Source of the DNA: Streptomyces sp. NBC_00425
Lineage (GTDB): Bacteria > Actinomycetota > Actinomycetes > Streptomycetales > Streptomycetaceae
DNA: 64,000 bases
Direction of reading: 5' to 3'
NCBI RefSeq assembly: GCF_036030735.1
Contig: NZ_CP107928.1
Span: 186,001-250,000, forward strand
Both the position numbers and the translations under genes were made by a program. Below are positions 37,618 to 45,976 of the stretch, piece after piece (the first letter of the stretch is position 1; each line of letters opens with the position of its first letter). Below the pieces are notes generated by a model. That model made no database searches, was not told the DNA's origin, and worked only from the letters and a program-made list of their open reading frames with translations.

Positions 37618-39015
37618 TCAGTTCACGGTGAAGTAGTAGTCGTAGGGAGCCAGTTGGGTGCCCGAACTGGTGGTCGCGTAGACCATAAGGTCGTAGAAGC
37701 CGTCGGTGGCAGGGATCCAGTCGACGCTCGCGGAGAGGTCGTCGCCCGCGGTGACCGTGACCTCGGGTCCCCCGTTGAAGGTATACGTGTAGGCGGCGAC
37801 GTCCTTGACCTTGGGCGCGAACGTGAAGGAGCCCCGGACACCTGCTCCGCCACCCGGACCGTTCTCGGGGTAGACGTCCGAAACGACCGTGGGAGTCGTG
37901 TCGTAGGTGCTGCTCCACCGGCCCATGTCGGAGACCCAGCCGTCCGCGCTTTTGCTGGTCACTTGGACAGCCTCGCCGTAGATGCCGTCCAGGACCACCG
38001 TCACCTTCGCCGTGCCGTCCGTCTCCGCCGCCACCTCGACGGGCTTGCCGTAGATCTGACCGCCGATAGTGTCGACGGAGTAGCTGACGACCGGATTCCT
38101 GGACTGGAGTCCTGGCGCGGGCCGGAGCGTGAACTCGGTCGGCTCTCCGAACTCGGGCGATGGGACGGCCGGGGTGACGCTTGGTGCCGTGGGGCCGACG
38201 AAGAACATGTAGCTGGTGATCTCCGAAGTGTTGAAGGCCCGGTCCAGGCTTCGCACCCACAGGGTCTTCGGACCCGAGCCGCTCGGCGGCACCAGGCTGA
38301 CCGTGGCTGAACCGCCGGGGACGTCGGCGCGCATGAAGTTTTGGGGATTCGAGTACGGGTCCACGACCTGCGGAATGCCGTGATCGCCGATGTTGACAGT
38401 GCCGATGATCGGGAGGGGCTGAAGCCAGGCGTACTCGAATCCGGTGACATCGTCGTCGCCGCCGGCGCTCAGGGTGAACTCGGCCGGTGCGCCACCCGGG
38501 TTGGACACGTCCGGCGGGTAGTTGGCCGAGGAGATGGTGGGCCCGGTCACGGGAGGGGTGTTGTCGATCGTGACGTAGCAGGTGGCCGACCAGTCCGAGG
38601 CCGTGTCGTCGGCCACCGTCTGTGTCTGCCACGCGTAGGTCTGCCCGTCGGCGAGCACAGCGGCCGGCAGAGTGGCCGGGGCCTCGATGCCGGGGAGCGC
38701 GTTGAGACGGGTGACCGTGGTGATGCTGCTCGGGCTGACGACCGGCCAGACCCGGTACTGCGCGGTAACGAGGGAGTTGCCGGCGGTGTCGGTGGTTCCC
38801 GGGATGCCCTCGACGTCGAGACCCGTGGCTGCCGAGACATATGTGGGTCGGTCCGCGTCGGTCGAGCAGTTCTTGTGGCTGTTGAACAGATCAGTGGGCA
38901 CCGTGGGAGTCCTGCCGACCGCGCTCGCGCGCGACGCGGTGACGGTCAGGGCCAGGGTCAGTCCGACGGCTCCCAGAAATGCGAGAACGGCACGCGATCG
39001 CGTGCCGAAACACAT
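37618..39015 (-). CDS. Large secreted protein with beta-sandwich repeats
   Basis: 465 residues from the ATG at 39015; a TTG two codons upstream (39021) is better spaced from GGAGGT and may be the true start. Signal peptide: RSRAVLAFLGAVGLTLALTV with cleavage near ASA. The mature protein is rich in Thr, Ser, Val, Gly and Pro and looks like three or four immunoglobulin/fibronectin-like domains (TCYVTIDNTPPVTGPTISSA, SYMFFVGPTAPSVTPAVPSP, TPTVVSDVYPENGPGGGAGV). No catalytic motif or membrane anchor. A role in surface adhesion or matrix is a guess. Confidence 0.75.
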   Translation of the reverse strand: MCFGTRSRAVLAFLGAVGLTLALTVTASRASAVGRTPTVPTDLFNSHKNCSTDADRPTYVSAATGLDVEGIPGTTDTAGNSLVTAQYRVWPVVSPSSITTVTRLNALPGIEAPATLPAAVLADGQTYAWQTQTVADDTASDWSATCYVTIDNTPPVTGPTISSANYPPDVSNPGGAPAEFTLSAGGDDDVTGFEYAWLQPLPIIGTVNIGDHGIPQVVDPYSNPQNFMRADVPGGSATVSLVPPSGSGPKTLWVRSLDRAFNTSEITSYMFFVGPTAPSVTPAVPSPEFGEPTEFTLRPAPGLQSRNPVVSYSVDTIGGQIYGKPVEVAAETDGTAKVTVVLDGIYGEAVQVTSKSADGWVSDMGRWSSTYDTTPTVVSDVYPENGPGGGAGVRGSFTFAPKVKDVAAYTYTFNGGPEVTVTAGDDLSASVDWIPATDGFYDLMVYATTSSGTQLAPYDYYFTVN

Positions 39016-39130
39016 AGTCAAGTGTGACCTCCAATGCCTCCGATATGCACTGATGTTCGAGCGTCGGCATCGTACGAGGTGGCTCAGACCGGCGCACGAG
39101 GATTTATGAGAGCGCAACGGAACACGGGTC

Positions 39131-39346
39131 GTGCCGGTCGGACTGCGCCGCGTCATCGGGCAGGTGAAGAAAGCATTCGGGTTGGGCCGCCCCAAGTTCT
39201 ACGAGCTGGTTCGGGCCGGGAAGTTCCCGTGCAAGGTCATCCCGGCGGGACGCACCTACCGCGTCGTGACCGCCGACCTGCTCCGCGTCTCGGAATCCAG
39301 CGGACGCCGAGCCCCTGGAGACCACCGAGCACGCCCCGGCGGCTGA
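39131..39346 (+). CDS. Excisionase-like helix-turn-helix protein (possibly truncated)
   Basis: 71 residues from a GTG at 39131. The middle part reads like the HTH_17 domain of phage and ICE excisionases: LGRPKFYELVRAGKFPCKVI followed by PAGRTYRVVTADLLRV. The start has no ribosome-binding site and the N terminus is atypical, so it may be a relic of an integrative element. A terminator follows. Confidence 0.4.
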   Translation: MPVGLRRVIGQVKKAFGLGRPKFYELVRAGKFPCKVIPAGRTYRVVTADLLRVSESSGRRAPGDHRARPGG

Positions 39347-39997
39347 CGGCCGCCCAGACCAGCGGGCCCGGCTTCCCCCCTCCCCTCTGGAAGCCGGGCC
39401 TGCTGCCATACCGGCTCAAGGCCGGCGGAACACCTGCGTGGGCCTGAACGGCCGCTCAGGGGCGGGCGGCAGGACAGAGAACCGCGAGAGAGAAACACGC
39501 TCCGCCGCATCCCGCGAGTCTGACTCCTGCCCGGCCGCAGCGTGATCCTCGGCTACACCCGGGGGGACGCACTGGTGACCGTCCCACTCCAGCGTCCCAC
39601 GAGGGGCGCCCGGGTCGACATGGCCACCGCGCTCGGGGCCTTCACCAAGGGGAACGGCCTTGCGGTTACCGGGCTTAGGCCGGTGGGCCTCACGGCGCGC
39701 AGCCCACTCGTCCAACGGCTCGTCATCCACGTCCGGGTCGGTGGTGCAGGAGCTGGTCCCAGCGCTCGAGCGCCGGGAGGGGGCGCTGGTGGCCGTCGAG
39801 GAAGGCCTCCTGTCCGCAGGAGGTCGTGACCCTTCTCTGCGCTAACCAGCGGCGCAGGTGACTGGTCTATCCGCTGTGGGCTCGCGTGGGAGAGAGTGCC
39901 CACGCCCCTCTTCGCTCTCAGCTCTGCCTTGCTCGGAGACCGGACTCTATGGGCCGAGTGCGATCGGAGGGTCGGCGAGAGCTTGGTCCACGGACCG
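39347..39997. other. Terminator then non-coding stretch
   Basis: After the hairpin at 39365-39400 no gene is convincing. A minus-strand frame at 39416-39730 (DEWAARREAHRPKPGNRKAV, then GTLEWDGHQCVPPGVAEDHA) has some coding character but no recognisable family. Confidence 0.3.
39365..39400. terminator. Stem-loop terminator
   Basis: Perfect 12-bp stem (39365-39376 and 39389-39400) with a 12-base pyrimidine-rich loop, just past the excisionase-like gene. Confidence 0.7.
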
Positions 39998-40270
39998 TCA
40001 ACGACGGCGCGCGGTCAGCAACCAGACGAGATCGATCACTGCGATTGCCCCCCAGATCCAGCAGACGACGGCGCCTCCAGTCGGCGTCAGCGCCGTGGCG
40101 AGGGCACCCAACCCGACGGTGCCCAGCACTACCCCGACGCTGCGTCCCGATGTCAGTGACGCGCCCAGTGGACCCGGTTCAGTCAGCCGGTCGGCCAGGT
40201 AGGCATCGAAGGCTTCCGCGACCTGGTCGTCGATCTCGTCCCGCGTCCGGGCATCCAACGAGTCAGACAT
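39998..40270 (-). CDS. Small membrane protein
   Basis: 90 residues, ATG at 40270 overlapping the end of the upstream gene by 8 bases. A hydrophilic, acidic N-terminal helix (DEIDDQVAEAFDAYLADRLT) is followed by two membrane helices (VGVVLGTVGLGALATALT; GAVVCWIWGAIAVIDLVWLL) and a basic end. Probably a partner of the upstream membrane protein. Function unknown. Confidence 0.7.
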   Translation of the reverse strand: MSDSLDARTRDEIDDQVAEAFDAYLADRLTEPGPLGASLTSGRSVGVVLGTVGLGALATALTPTGGAVVCWIWGAIAVIDLVWLLTARRR

Positions 40271-40670
40271 GGACGGCCGCCCGTTGCACCACGGCTGGCT
40301 GAACGGAAGCCACCCCTGGCGGCCGCAGCGCGGCGACAGCGCACAATATCGCCAGGGGCAGCTCCAGCGTGCAGGCCAGCGCCAATGGGAAGACCACGTC
40401 TCGCCCGGCCGTCACGACGTCGAACCATGCGTCGACCAGTAACAACACGGCCGTCGCGATCGACGCCAGCGGCGCCCGGTGGTCACTACGCCGCACCAGC
40501 ACCGCCGACGTCAGTAGACCGGCGATCTCCAACGCATCGAAGCCGACCCAGGCGACCCGCCAGTGCTGCGCCGGATAGGCGTCTGGCAGCGTCGTGCACA
40601 GCACCGCGAGCCACGGCACCAGTGCCACCCCCGCAGCCAGTAACGCCCTCCCGACCAGGTCTTCCCGCAT
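40263..40670 (-). CDS. Integral membrane protein
   Basis: 135 residues, ATG at 40670. Four predicted helices: ALLAAGVALVPWLAVLCTTL, WVGFDALEIAGLLTSAVLV, ASIATAVLLLVDAWFDVVTA and ALACTLELPLAILCAVAAL. It is the first gene of a two-gene unit and is divergent from an ArsR-like repressor whose operator lies between them, so it is the likely target of that repressor. Family not named with confidence. Confidence 0.75.
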   Translation of the reverse strand: MREDLVGRALLAAGVALVPWLAVLCTTLPDAYPAQHWRVAWVGFDALEIAGLLTSAVLVRRSDHRAPLASIATAVLLLVDAWFDVVTAGRDVVFPLALACTLELPLAILCAVAALRPPGVASVQPAVVQRAAVHV

Positions 40671-40725
40671 CTCAACCCCCAGCGTCCGGGCACCTGCTGG
40701 CGCCCTCCCGAACCAAGGTAGCGAT

Positions 40726-40779
40726 TGCAGAGATATTCTGCAAACAATCTCTGCAATGACTGCAGAGAGTCTCTGCAGT
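40726..40779. promoter_or_regulatory. Operator cluster of the ArsR-like regulator
   Basis: A perfect palindrome with 10-bp arms ACTGCAGAGA and TCTCTGCAGT around one G (40759-40779). Two further half-sites lie upstream: TGCAGAGA at 40726-40733 and TCTCTGCA at 40748-40755, facing each other. The cluster covers the divergent promoter region. Confidence 0.75.
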
Positions 40780-40791
40780 ACGCTGGTCGGC

Positions 40792-41394
40792 ATGGTCGAG
40801 CGCAGTGAGAAGAGAGTGCTCACCGGCCCGGACCTCAAAGCCTTTTACAAGGCCCTGTCCAACCCGGTGCGCCGCGACATCCTGAGCTACCTCGGAGAGC
40901 ACGGCGAAGCGAACTCCACCAGCGTGGCCAAAGCGCTCGGCGAAAGTACCGGCACCACCAGCTACCACCTGCGCAAGCTCGCCGACCTTAAGTTGATCGC
41001 CGAGATCGAGGAGCGGTCCGCCGGCCGGGAACGCTGGTGGAAGTCGCTCATGACGGACATCTTCACGCCGCCGGGCCTAGAGTTGACGGCCGACGAACGC
41101 GAGGCCGCGGTGAAGATCGGCGCACTCAAGATGACCCATGACCTGAGCCTGGTCGTGAGCGCGTACGCCGGGTACGACTCCTCCTCAGGCTGGAACCAGA
41201 TCTACCGCGCCGGATTGCGGATGACGAAGGAGCAGGTCGCCACGTTCGTCGAGGAGTACCAGGCGCTTCTGCGCAAATACCTGACGGAGCCCGGTGACCA
41301 CCCACCCGACTCACGGCAAATGGCTGTACGGCTGGTAGTTGTGCCCGACGAAGGCCCCCGGCCCACCCTGCCAACCGAGCCGGACAACGATTAG
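40792..41394 (+). CDS. ArsR-like winged-helix regulator
   Basis: 200 residues from the ATG at 40792; an in-frame ATG at 40756 lies inside the operator and is less likely. The winged helix-turn-helix (about 10-85) reads DLKAFYKALSNPVRRDILSY, NSTSVAKALGESTGTTSYHL, RKLADLKLIAEI. The C-terminal half is helical (GWNQIYRAGLRMTKEQVATF) with no metal-binding Cys set, so it is not a metal sensor of the classical kind. It should repress itself and the divergent membrane proteins through the palindromes between them. Confidence 0.85.
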   Translation: MVERSEKRVLTGPDLKAFYKALSNPVRRDILSYLGEHGEANSTSVAKALGESTGTTSYHLRKLADLKLIAEIEERSAGRERWWKSLMTDIFTPPGLELTADEREAAVKIGALKMTHDLSLVVSAYAGYDSSSGWNQIYRAGLRMTKEQVATFVEEYQALLRKYLTEPGDHPPDSRQMAVRLVVVPDEGPRPTLPTEPDND

Positions 41395-41641
41395 CGCCGC
41401 ACCAGACCACAGAGTCCTGGCAGCGAGGTCAGCCCAGGGCAATGACACCACCCTCGCTTCGGCCGTCTTGGGCTCGCAGACGTTCGGCCTGCCGCTTCTC
41501 GTCGTACCTGACGCAGGCTTCTCTGAGCTTGCCAGTTCCGGCCCCTCGATGCCCTCCAAAGCCTCGATAGAGTCGGGGCAGCCGCCACCGACAACGGGGG
41601 TTTGCCCAGATGGTCCTGGGCAAACCCCCGCGCTGCCGGGG

Positions 41642-42229
41642 TCAGCTGCGCCAGCGTCCGAGCCAGCCGCCGGCCTTCGAGTCCTGCGCCGCCGCCGCCT
41701 CCTGGCACTCCTGCTTCTGGCACTCGTGTTCGGCCTGTTCCGCCTGTCGCGCCGCCTCGTGGACGCGCGCCTTGCAGTCGTCGCACAGGTGCGGGTGGCT
41801 GTCCCCGCGGCCCCAGTCGACCGCGCTGCTGGCCTTCCACCGGTCGTCGGTGAACTTGGTCCCGCAGTCGGTGCACACCGGGCGCTGAGCCTCGCGTTCG
41901 GCGGCTTTCTGCGCGAGACGGCGCCGCCCCACTTCGGCACGGCGGGCGAGGCCTGCATCCCGGCGAGGGTTGCCGATCGCGTCCCAGAGGTTCTGGTCGA
42001 CGTCGCGGCCGAAGCGCCAGAACGCGGGCCCGGTCGGGCCGTGCTCGCGCAGCGGCTCCAGCGTGGTCGCCACGACCAGTGTCAGGCCGCGAGCGGCCTG
42101 ACACTGGTCGTGGCGGGTGCCCGAGGTGCGGACGAGGTCGAGGAGGGCTCTGGGCGCTGCGGCGCCCTCCAGGGTGTGGCGGGGGGTTTGTGCCGTGCTG
42201 GCCAGGGCGTTGGCGGCGTATGCGCGCAT
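41642..42229 (-). CDS. Zinc-ribbon hypothetical protein
   Basis: 195 residues from the ATG at 42229 (no clear ribosome-binding site; the true start may differ). A central treble-clef or ribbon motif has two CxxC pairs: PVCTDCGTKFTDDRW and HPHLCDDCKARVHEAARQ (about residues 117-155), so one zinc is likely bound. The tail is a long charged helix (QAEQAEHECQKQECQEAAAA). The N-terminal region contains the exceptional 48-base palindrome, which is translated as RHDQCQAARGLTLVVA. Function unknown. Confidence 0.65.
   Translation of the reverse strand: MRAYAANALASTAQTPRHTLEGAAAPRALLDLVRTSGTRHDQCQAARGLTLVVATTLEPLREHGPTGPAFWRFGRDVDQNLWDAIGNPRRDAGLARRAEVGRRRLAQKAAEREAQRPVCTDCGTKFTDDRWKASSAVDWGRGDSHPHLCDDCKARVHEAARQAEQAEHECQKQECQEAAAAQDSKAGGWLGRWRS
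42068..42115. repeat. 48-bp near-perfect palindrome
   Basis: Arms 42068-42090 and 42093-42115 are exact reverse complements (23 bp) around the two bases GA. It lies wholly inside the zinc-ribbon coding region. Confidence 0.9.
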
Positions 42230-42446
42230 CCACGTTATGCAGACCTGCCGCCCGCAAGCGGCCGGGCATTGCGCCGGGCCGGGCGGTAGTCGGACCTCCC
42301 ATCAGCGTCTCCAACGGCGCCTCCCAGACCCGGTGACACCACCCCTCAGGTCATCGGTTCGACAGGGGGAACAGCCATGCCGGGCCCGGAGGCCAGCGGC
42401 CCTCTGGCAGGACCGCGGAAAACATAACGGGGGGCGGGGGGTGCGC

Positions 42447-43790
42447 TCAGGCGGTGACCGTCTCCGGCTGGGGGACCTCGCGGGCCCCCCGCTCGCCGAG
42501 CTGCTCGGTGGGGATCCTCACGGTCTCCCGGGCCGACAGCGCCGCGATCACCGGCGGCACGCACAGCGCCGCCGTGAACAGGGCGACGGAGGACCAGTCG
42601 TCCCCGTCCGGGCCGGCGATCTGCGCCGCGAAGGTGACGGCGAAACCGGCCACGGCGAAACCGATCTGGGTGCCGATCGCCATGCCCGACAGCCGCACCC
42701 GGGTTGAGAACATCTCGCCGTAGAAAGAGGGCCACACACCGTTCGCGGCGCTGTAGACCACGCCGAAGGCGAGGATGCCGAGAACCAGGATCAGCGGGTA
42801 GGAGCCGGTGGAGATCGCCCACAGGTACCCGGACATCGCCACCGCGCTGCCGACCGCGCCGATCAGGTACACCGGCCGGCGGCCGATGCGGTCGGAGAGC
42901 GTGGCCCACGCCGGGATGGCCCCCAGCGCGACCAGATTGGCGAGCGCGCCGACCCACAGCATCGAGGAACGGTCCATGCCCACCGCGTCGCTCGTCGCGT
43001 ACGCCAGCGCCCACACGGTGAAGACGGTGCTGACCGAGGCGATCAGCGCGCCCCCGATCACCCGCAGCACATCCGCCCAGTGCTCACGCAGCAGCATGAC
43101 CAGTGGCAGCTTCACGACCTCGCCGGTGGCCTGCTGCGCCTCGAAGGCCGGGGTCTCCTCCAGCTTCCGCCGGATCACGTAACCGACCGCGGCGACTGCG
43201 ATGCTCATCCAGAACGGCACCCGCCAGCCCCACGACAGCAGCTGGTCCTCGGGCAGTGCCGCGACCGGGATGAAGACCAGGGTGGCCAGCAGCTGCCCGC
43301 CCTGGGTACCGCTCAGGGTGAAGCTGGTGAAGAAGCCGCGCCGGTGCGGTGGCGCGTGTTCGAGCGTCATGGAGTTGGCGCTGGCCTGCTCGCCGGCGGC
43401 GGACACCCCCTGCAGCACACGGCACAGGACCAGCAGGACCGGGGCGAGGGTGCCGACCTGGGCGCGGGTGGGCAGACAGCCGATCAGGAACGTCGACACG
43501 CCCATCAGGATGAGCGTGAACACCATGATCTTCTTACGGCCCAGACGGTCACCGAAGTGCCCGAGGAAGAGCGCTCCGACCGGCCGGGCCGCGTAGGCGA
43601 CGCCGAAGGTGGCCAGCGACAGCAGGGTCGCGGTGGCCGGGTCCGACTCGTCGAAGAAGACCTTCGGGAAGATCAGCGCGGCCGCGCTGCCGTAGATGAA
43701 GAAGTCGTAGTACTCCAGGGCGCTCCCGATCCACGCCGCGGTGGCGGCTTTCTTCGGCTGGCCGGGGGGTGCTGCGGTGGGGACGGACAC
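42447..43790 (-). CDS. MHS-type major facilitator, probable shikimate/quinate importer
   Basis: 447 residues from a GTG at 43790, chosen because GAAGGAG lies 7 bases upstream. Twelve helices of the metabolite:H+ symporter group: AAWIGSALEYYDFFIYGSAA in helix 1, the loop signature GHFGDRLGRKKIMV, QGVSAAGEQASANSMTLE and a second RIGRRPVYLIGAV loop. This group includes ShiA and PcaT-like carriers. The neighbours encode shikimate/quinate dehydrogenase and 3-dehydroshikimate dehydratase, so shikimate or quinate is the probable substrate (inference). A TetR-type operator sits 112 bases upstream. Confidence 0.87.
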   Translation of the reverse strand: MSVPTAAPPGQPKKAATAAWIGSALEYYDFFIYGSAAALIFPKVFFDESDPATATLLSLATFGVAYAARPVGALFLGHFGDRLGRKKIMVFTLILMGVSTFLIGCLPTRAQVGTLAPVLLVLCRVLQGVSAAGEQASANSMTLEHAPPHRRGFFTSFTLSGTQGGQLLATLVFIPVAALPEDQLLSWGWRVPFWMSIAVAAVGYVIRRKLEETPAFEAQQATGEVVKLPLVMLLREHWADVLRVIGGALIASVSTVFTVWALAYATSDAVGMDRSSMLWVGALANLVALGAIPAWATLSDRIGRRPVYLIGAVGSAVAMSGYLWAISTGSYPLILVLGILAFGVVYSAANGVWPSFYGEMFSTRVRLSGMAIGTQIGFAVAGFAVTFAAQIAGPDGDDWSSVALFTAALCVPPVIAALSARETVRIPTEQLGERGAREVPQPETVTA

Positions 43791-43901
43791 GGCGTGCTCC
43801 TTCGGGGGACTCCAACGTACGCAGGAGTGGGACAAAAGGGGAGAAGGGCCGGATCCCTGGGGTGCGGGGCGGCTGCGCCGGGTCGATCGTCCGGCTAATT
43901 A

Positions 43902-43919
43902 ACCCACTGGATAGTTAGT
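43902..43919 (-). promoter_or_regulatory. Candidate TetR operator, transporter promoter
   Basis: On the minus strand it reads ACTAACT-ATCC-AGTGGGT, matching the site upstream of the dehydrogenase gene (44941) at 14 of 18 positions, including a shared ACTAACT-N2-CCAGT core. Confidence 0.6.
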
Positions 43920-44097
43920 AGCGGTTGGCCAGTGATGTTGCGCCGTTGTTTCGCCGCTGTCAATAGGTCTCGGCGGAAGGGAGGGGCGACGGTATGCGAT
44001 CTGCCGTATGCGGGCTATCGGCGACTGCCGTCCGTCGACTGTCGTTTCGACCGCCGTCTGCTGAACGCATACGGCCGTCGACCGATCGCCGTCCCTC

Positions 44098-44132
44098 GCC
44101 TGCGGACCGTCAGCCGTCGACGGTCCGCAGGC
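44098..44132. terminator. Stem-loop terminator
   Basis: Perfect 14-bp stem (44098-44111 and 44119-44132) with a 7-base loop, 41 bases past the TetR stop. The rest of 43920-44172 is non-coding. Confidence 0.7.
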
Positions 44133-44172
44133 CACCGCCGGGTTCCGTCGGTCCGCGGTCGGCGGGCCGCCC

Positions 44173-44838
44173 TCAGCCCCCCGCCCGCTCCGCCGTCAAA
44201 TAGGCGATCACCATGTCCCCGAGCATGGCCCGGTAGTGCTCCCGCTGCGCCGGATCCACCAGGTCACGCCCGAACAGCGCCCCGAAGGTGTACCGGTTGG
44301 CCACCCGGAAGAAACAGAACGAGCTGATCATCGCGTGCAGGTCCACGGCGTCCACCTCGGCGGTGAACAGCCCGGACTCCCGGCCGGCGGCGAGGATGCG
44401 GCGGATGACGTCGAGCGCGGGTGAGCCGATCCGGCCGAGTTCCTCGGAGGCGGCGATGTGCTCGGCCTCGTGGATGTTCTCGATGCTGACCAGGCGGATG
44501 AAATCCGGGTGCTGCTCGTGATGGTCGAAGGTCAGCTCGGCCAGGCGTCGGATCGCCGCCACCGGGTCCAGGTGCTCGACGTCGAGCTGCTGCTCGGCTT
44601 CGCGGATCACGCCGTAGGCGCGCTCCAGGACGGCGGTGAACAGCTGCTCCTTGCCGCCGAAGTAGTAGTAGATCATCCGCTTGGTGGTGCTGGTGCGGGC
44701 GGCGATGTCGTCGACGCGGGCGCCGGCGTAGCCGACGCGGGCGAACTCGCGGGTCGCCACGTCCAGGATCTCGGCCTGGGTCCGGGCGGCGTCGCGCGTG
44801 CGCCCGTTGGATCGTGCCGGTTCGTCGACGCTGGTCAT
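44173..44838 (-). CDS. TetR-family regulator of the shikimate cluster
   Basis: 221 residues, ATG at 44838. The N-terminal TetR helix-turn-helix is complete: ILDVATREFARVGYAGARVD, DIAARTSTTKRMIYYYFGGK, EQLFTAVLERAYGVI. The C-terminal ligand-binding helices include HPDFIRLVSIENIHEAEHIA and MISSFCFFRVANRYTFGALF. It lies between the transporter and the dehydrogenase, and similar palindromes occur at both of those promoters. It therefore probably represses uptake and catabolism until shikimate, quinate or a downstream aromatic acid binds. Confidence 0.88.
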   Translation of the reverse strand: MTSVDEPARSNGRTRDAARTQAEILDVATREFARVGYAGARVDDIAARTSTTKRMIYYYFGGKEQLFTAVLERAYGVIREAEQQLDVEHLDPVAAIRRLAELTFDHHEQHPDFIRLVSIENIHEAEHIAASEELGRIGSPALDVIRRILAAGRESGLFTAEVDAVDLHAMISSFCFFRVANRYTFGALFGRDLVDPAQREHYRAMLGDMVIAYLTAERAGG

Positions 44839-44940
44839 CGGGTTCCTTCGGGCGGCGTGGCTGCGGTGCAGCGATTCTAGGAGCCGTTCCCGTCCCGTGA
44901 GGCGTGAGGGGCTTCCCCGCCGGCCCGCAAGGATGCTATG

Positions 44941-44958
44941 ACTAACTCACCAGTTCGT
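44941..44958 (+). promoter_or_regulatory. Candidate TetR operator, dehydrogenase promoter
   Basis: ACTAACT-CACC-AGTTCGT, an inverted repeat with one mismatch, 29 bases upstream of the GTG at 44988. It lies between the divergent TetR and dehydrogenase genes and could control both. Confidence 0.65.
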
Positions 44959-44987
44959 ACATTAACCGGCCGCTCAGGAGGTCCCCC

Positions 44988-45878
44988 GTGATCAAGGACG
45001 TGACCAAGGACTCGTATCTCGTGGGTCTGATCGGTTCCGGGATCGGTCCCTCGCTCAGCCCGGCACTGCATGAAAGGGAGGCCGACCGGCAGGGGCTGCG
45101 CTATGTCTACCGGCTGATCGACCTCGACGTCCTCGGGGCCGCGCCGCAGGCGGTCGGCGACCTGGTGAGGGCCGCCCGTGACCTGGGCTTCGACGGGCTG
45201 AACATCACCCACCCGTGCAAGCAGCTGGTCATCGAGCACCTCGACGCGCTGTCCCCGCAGGCCGAGGCGCTCGGCGCGGTCAACACGGTCGTCTTCGAGG
45301 ACGGGGGCCGGGCCGTCGGTCACAACACCGACGTCACCGGCTTCGCCGCGTCGTTCGCCCGCGGGCTGCCGGACGTCCCGCTGGAGCGGGTCGTGCAGCT
45401 GGGCGCGGGCGGCGCGGGCGCGGCCGTCGCGCACGCCACGCTCACCCTCGGCACCGGGCGGGTCACCGTCGTGGACGCGCTGCCCGAGCGGGCCGAGCGG
45501 CTCGCCGCCGCCCTGAACCGTCACTTCGGCGAGGGCCGGGCCGCCGCGTCGGGACTCGACCGGCTGCCCGGGATGCTCGCACACGCCGACGGCATCGTCC
45601 ACGCCACCCCCACCGGCATGGCCGCCCACCCCGGCCTGCCCCTCTCCGCCGCGCTGCTGCGGCCGCAGCTGTGGGTCGCCGAGGTCGTCTACCGTCCCCT
45701 GGAGACCGAACTGCTGCACACCGCCCGTGCCCTCGGCTGCGCCACCCTCGACGGCGGCGGCATGGCCGCCTTCCAGGCAGCGGACGCGTTCCGCCTGTTC
45801 ACCGGCCGGGAACCCGACAGCGCCCGCATGCTCGCCGACATCGCCGAACTGGCCGACGCCCTCCCCGCCCCCAAGTAG
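44988..45878 (+). CDS. Shikimate/quinate dehydrogenase (AroE-like)
   Basis: 296 residues from a GTG at 44988 with AGGAGGT upstream. It has the AroE substrate-binding signature SLSP (22-25), NITHPCKQ with the catalytic Lys78, and NTDVTGF with Asp115. The Rossmann motif is QLGAGGAGAAVAHATL near 136. The set SLSP, THPCK and GHNTD is typical of the catabolic, often NAD-dependent branch that oxidises quinate and shikimate to the 3-dehydro compounds. It is the first gene of an operon with the dehydratase gene 98 bases downstream. Confidence 0.9.
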   Translation: MIKDVTKDSYLVGLIGSGIGPSLSPALHEREADRQGLRYVYRLIDLDVLGAAPQAVGDLVRAARDLGFDGLNITHPCKQLVIEHLDALSPQAEALGAVNTVVFEDGGRAVGHNTDVTGFAASFARGLPDVPLERVVQLGAGGAGAAVAHATLTLGTGRVTVVDALPERAERLAAALNRHFGEGRAAASGLDRLPGMLAHADGIVHATPTGMAAHPGLPLSAALLRPQLWVAEVVYRPLETELLHTARALGCATLDGGGMAAFQAADAFRLFTGREPDSARMLADIAELADALPAPK

Positions 45879-45976
45879 CCACGACCTCTCTGCCTCAGCC
45901 TCCCTGCCCTCTGCCTCCCGGCAGCCGCCGCCCCGCCGCCCCGCGAAGCGACCAGAATGAACCACGAGGTGCCCAG

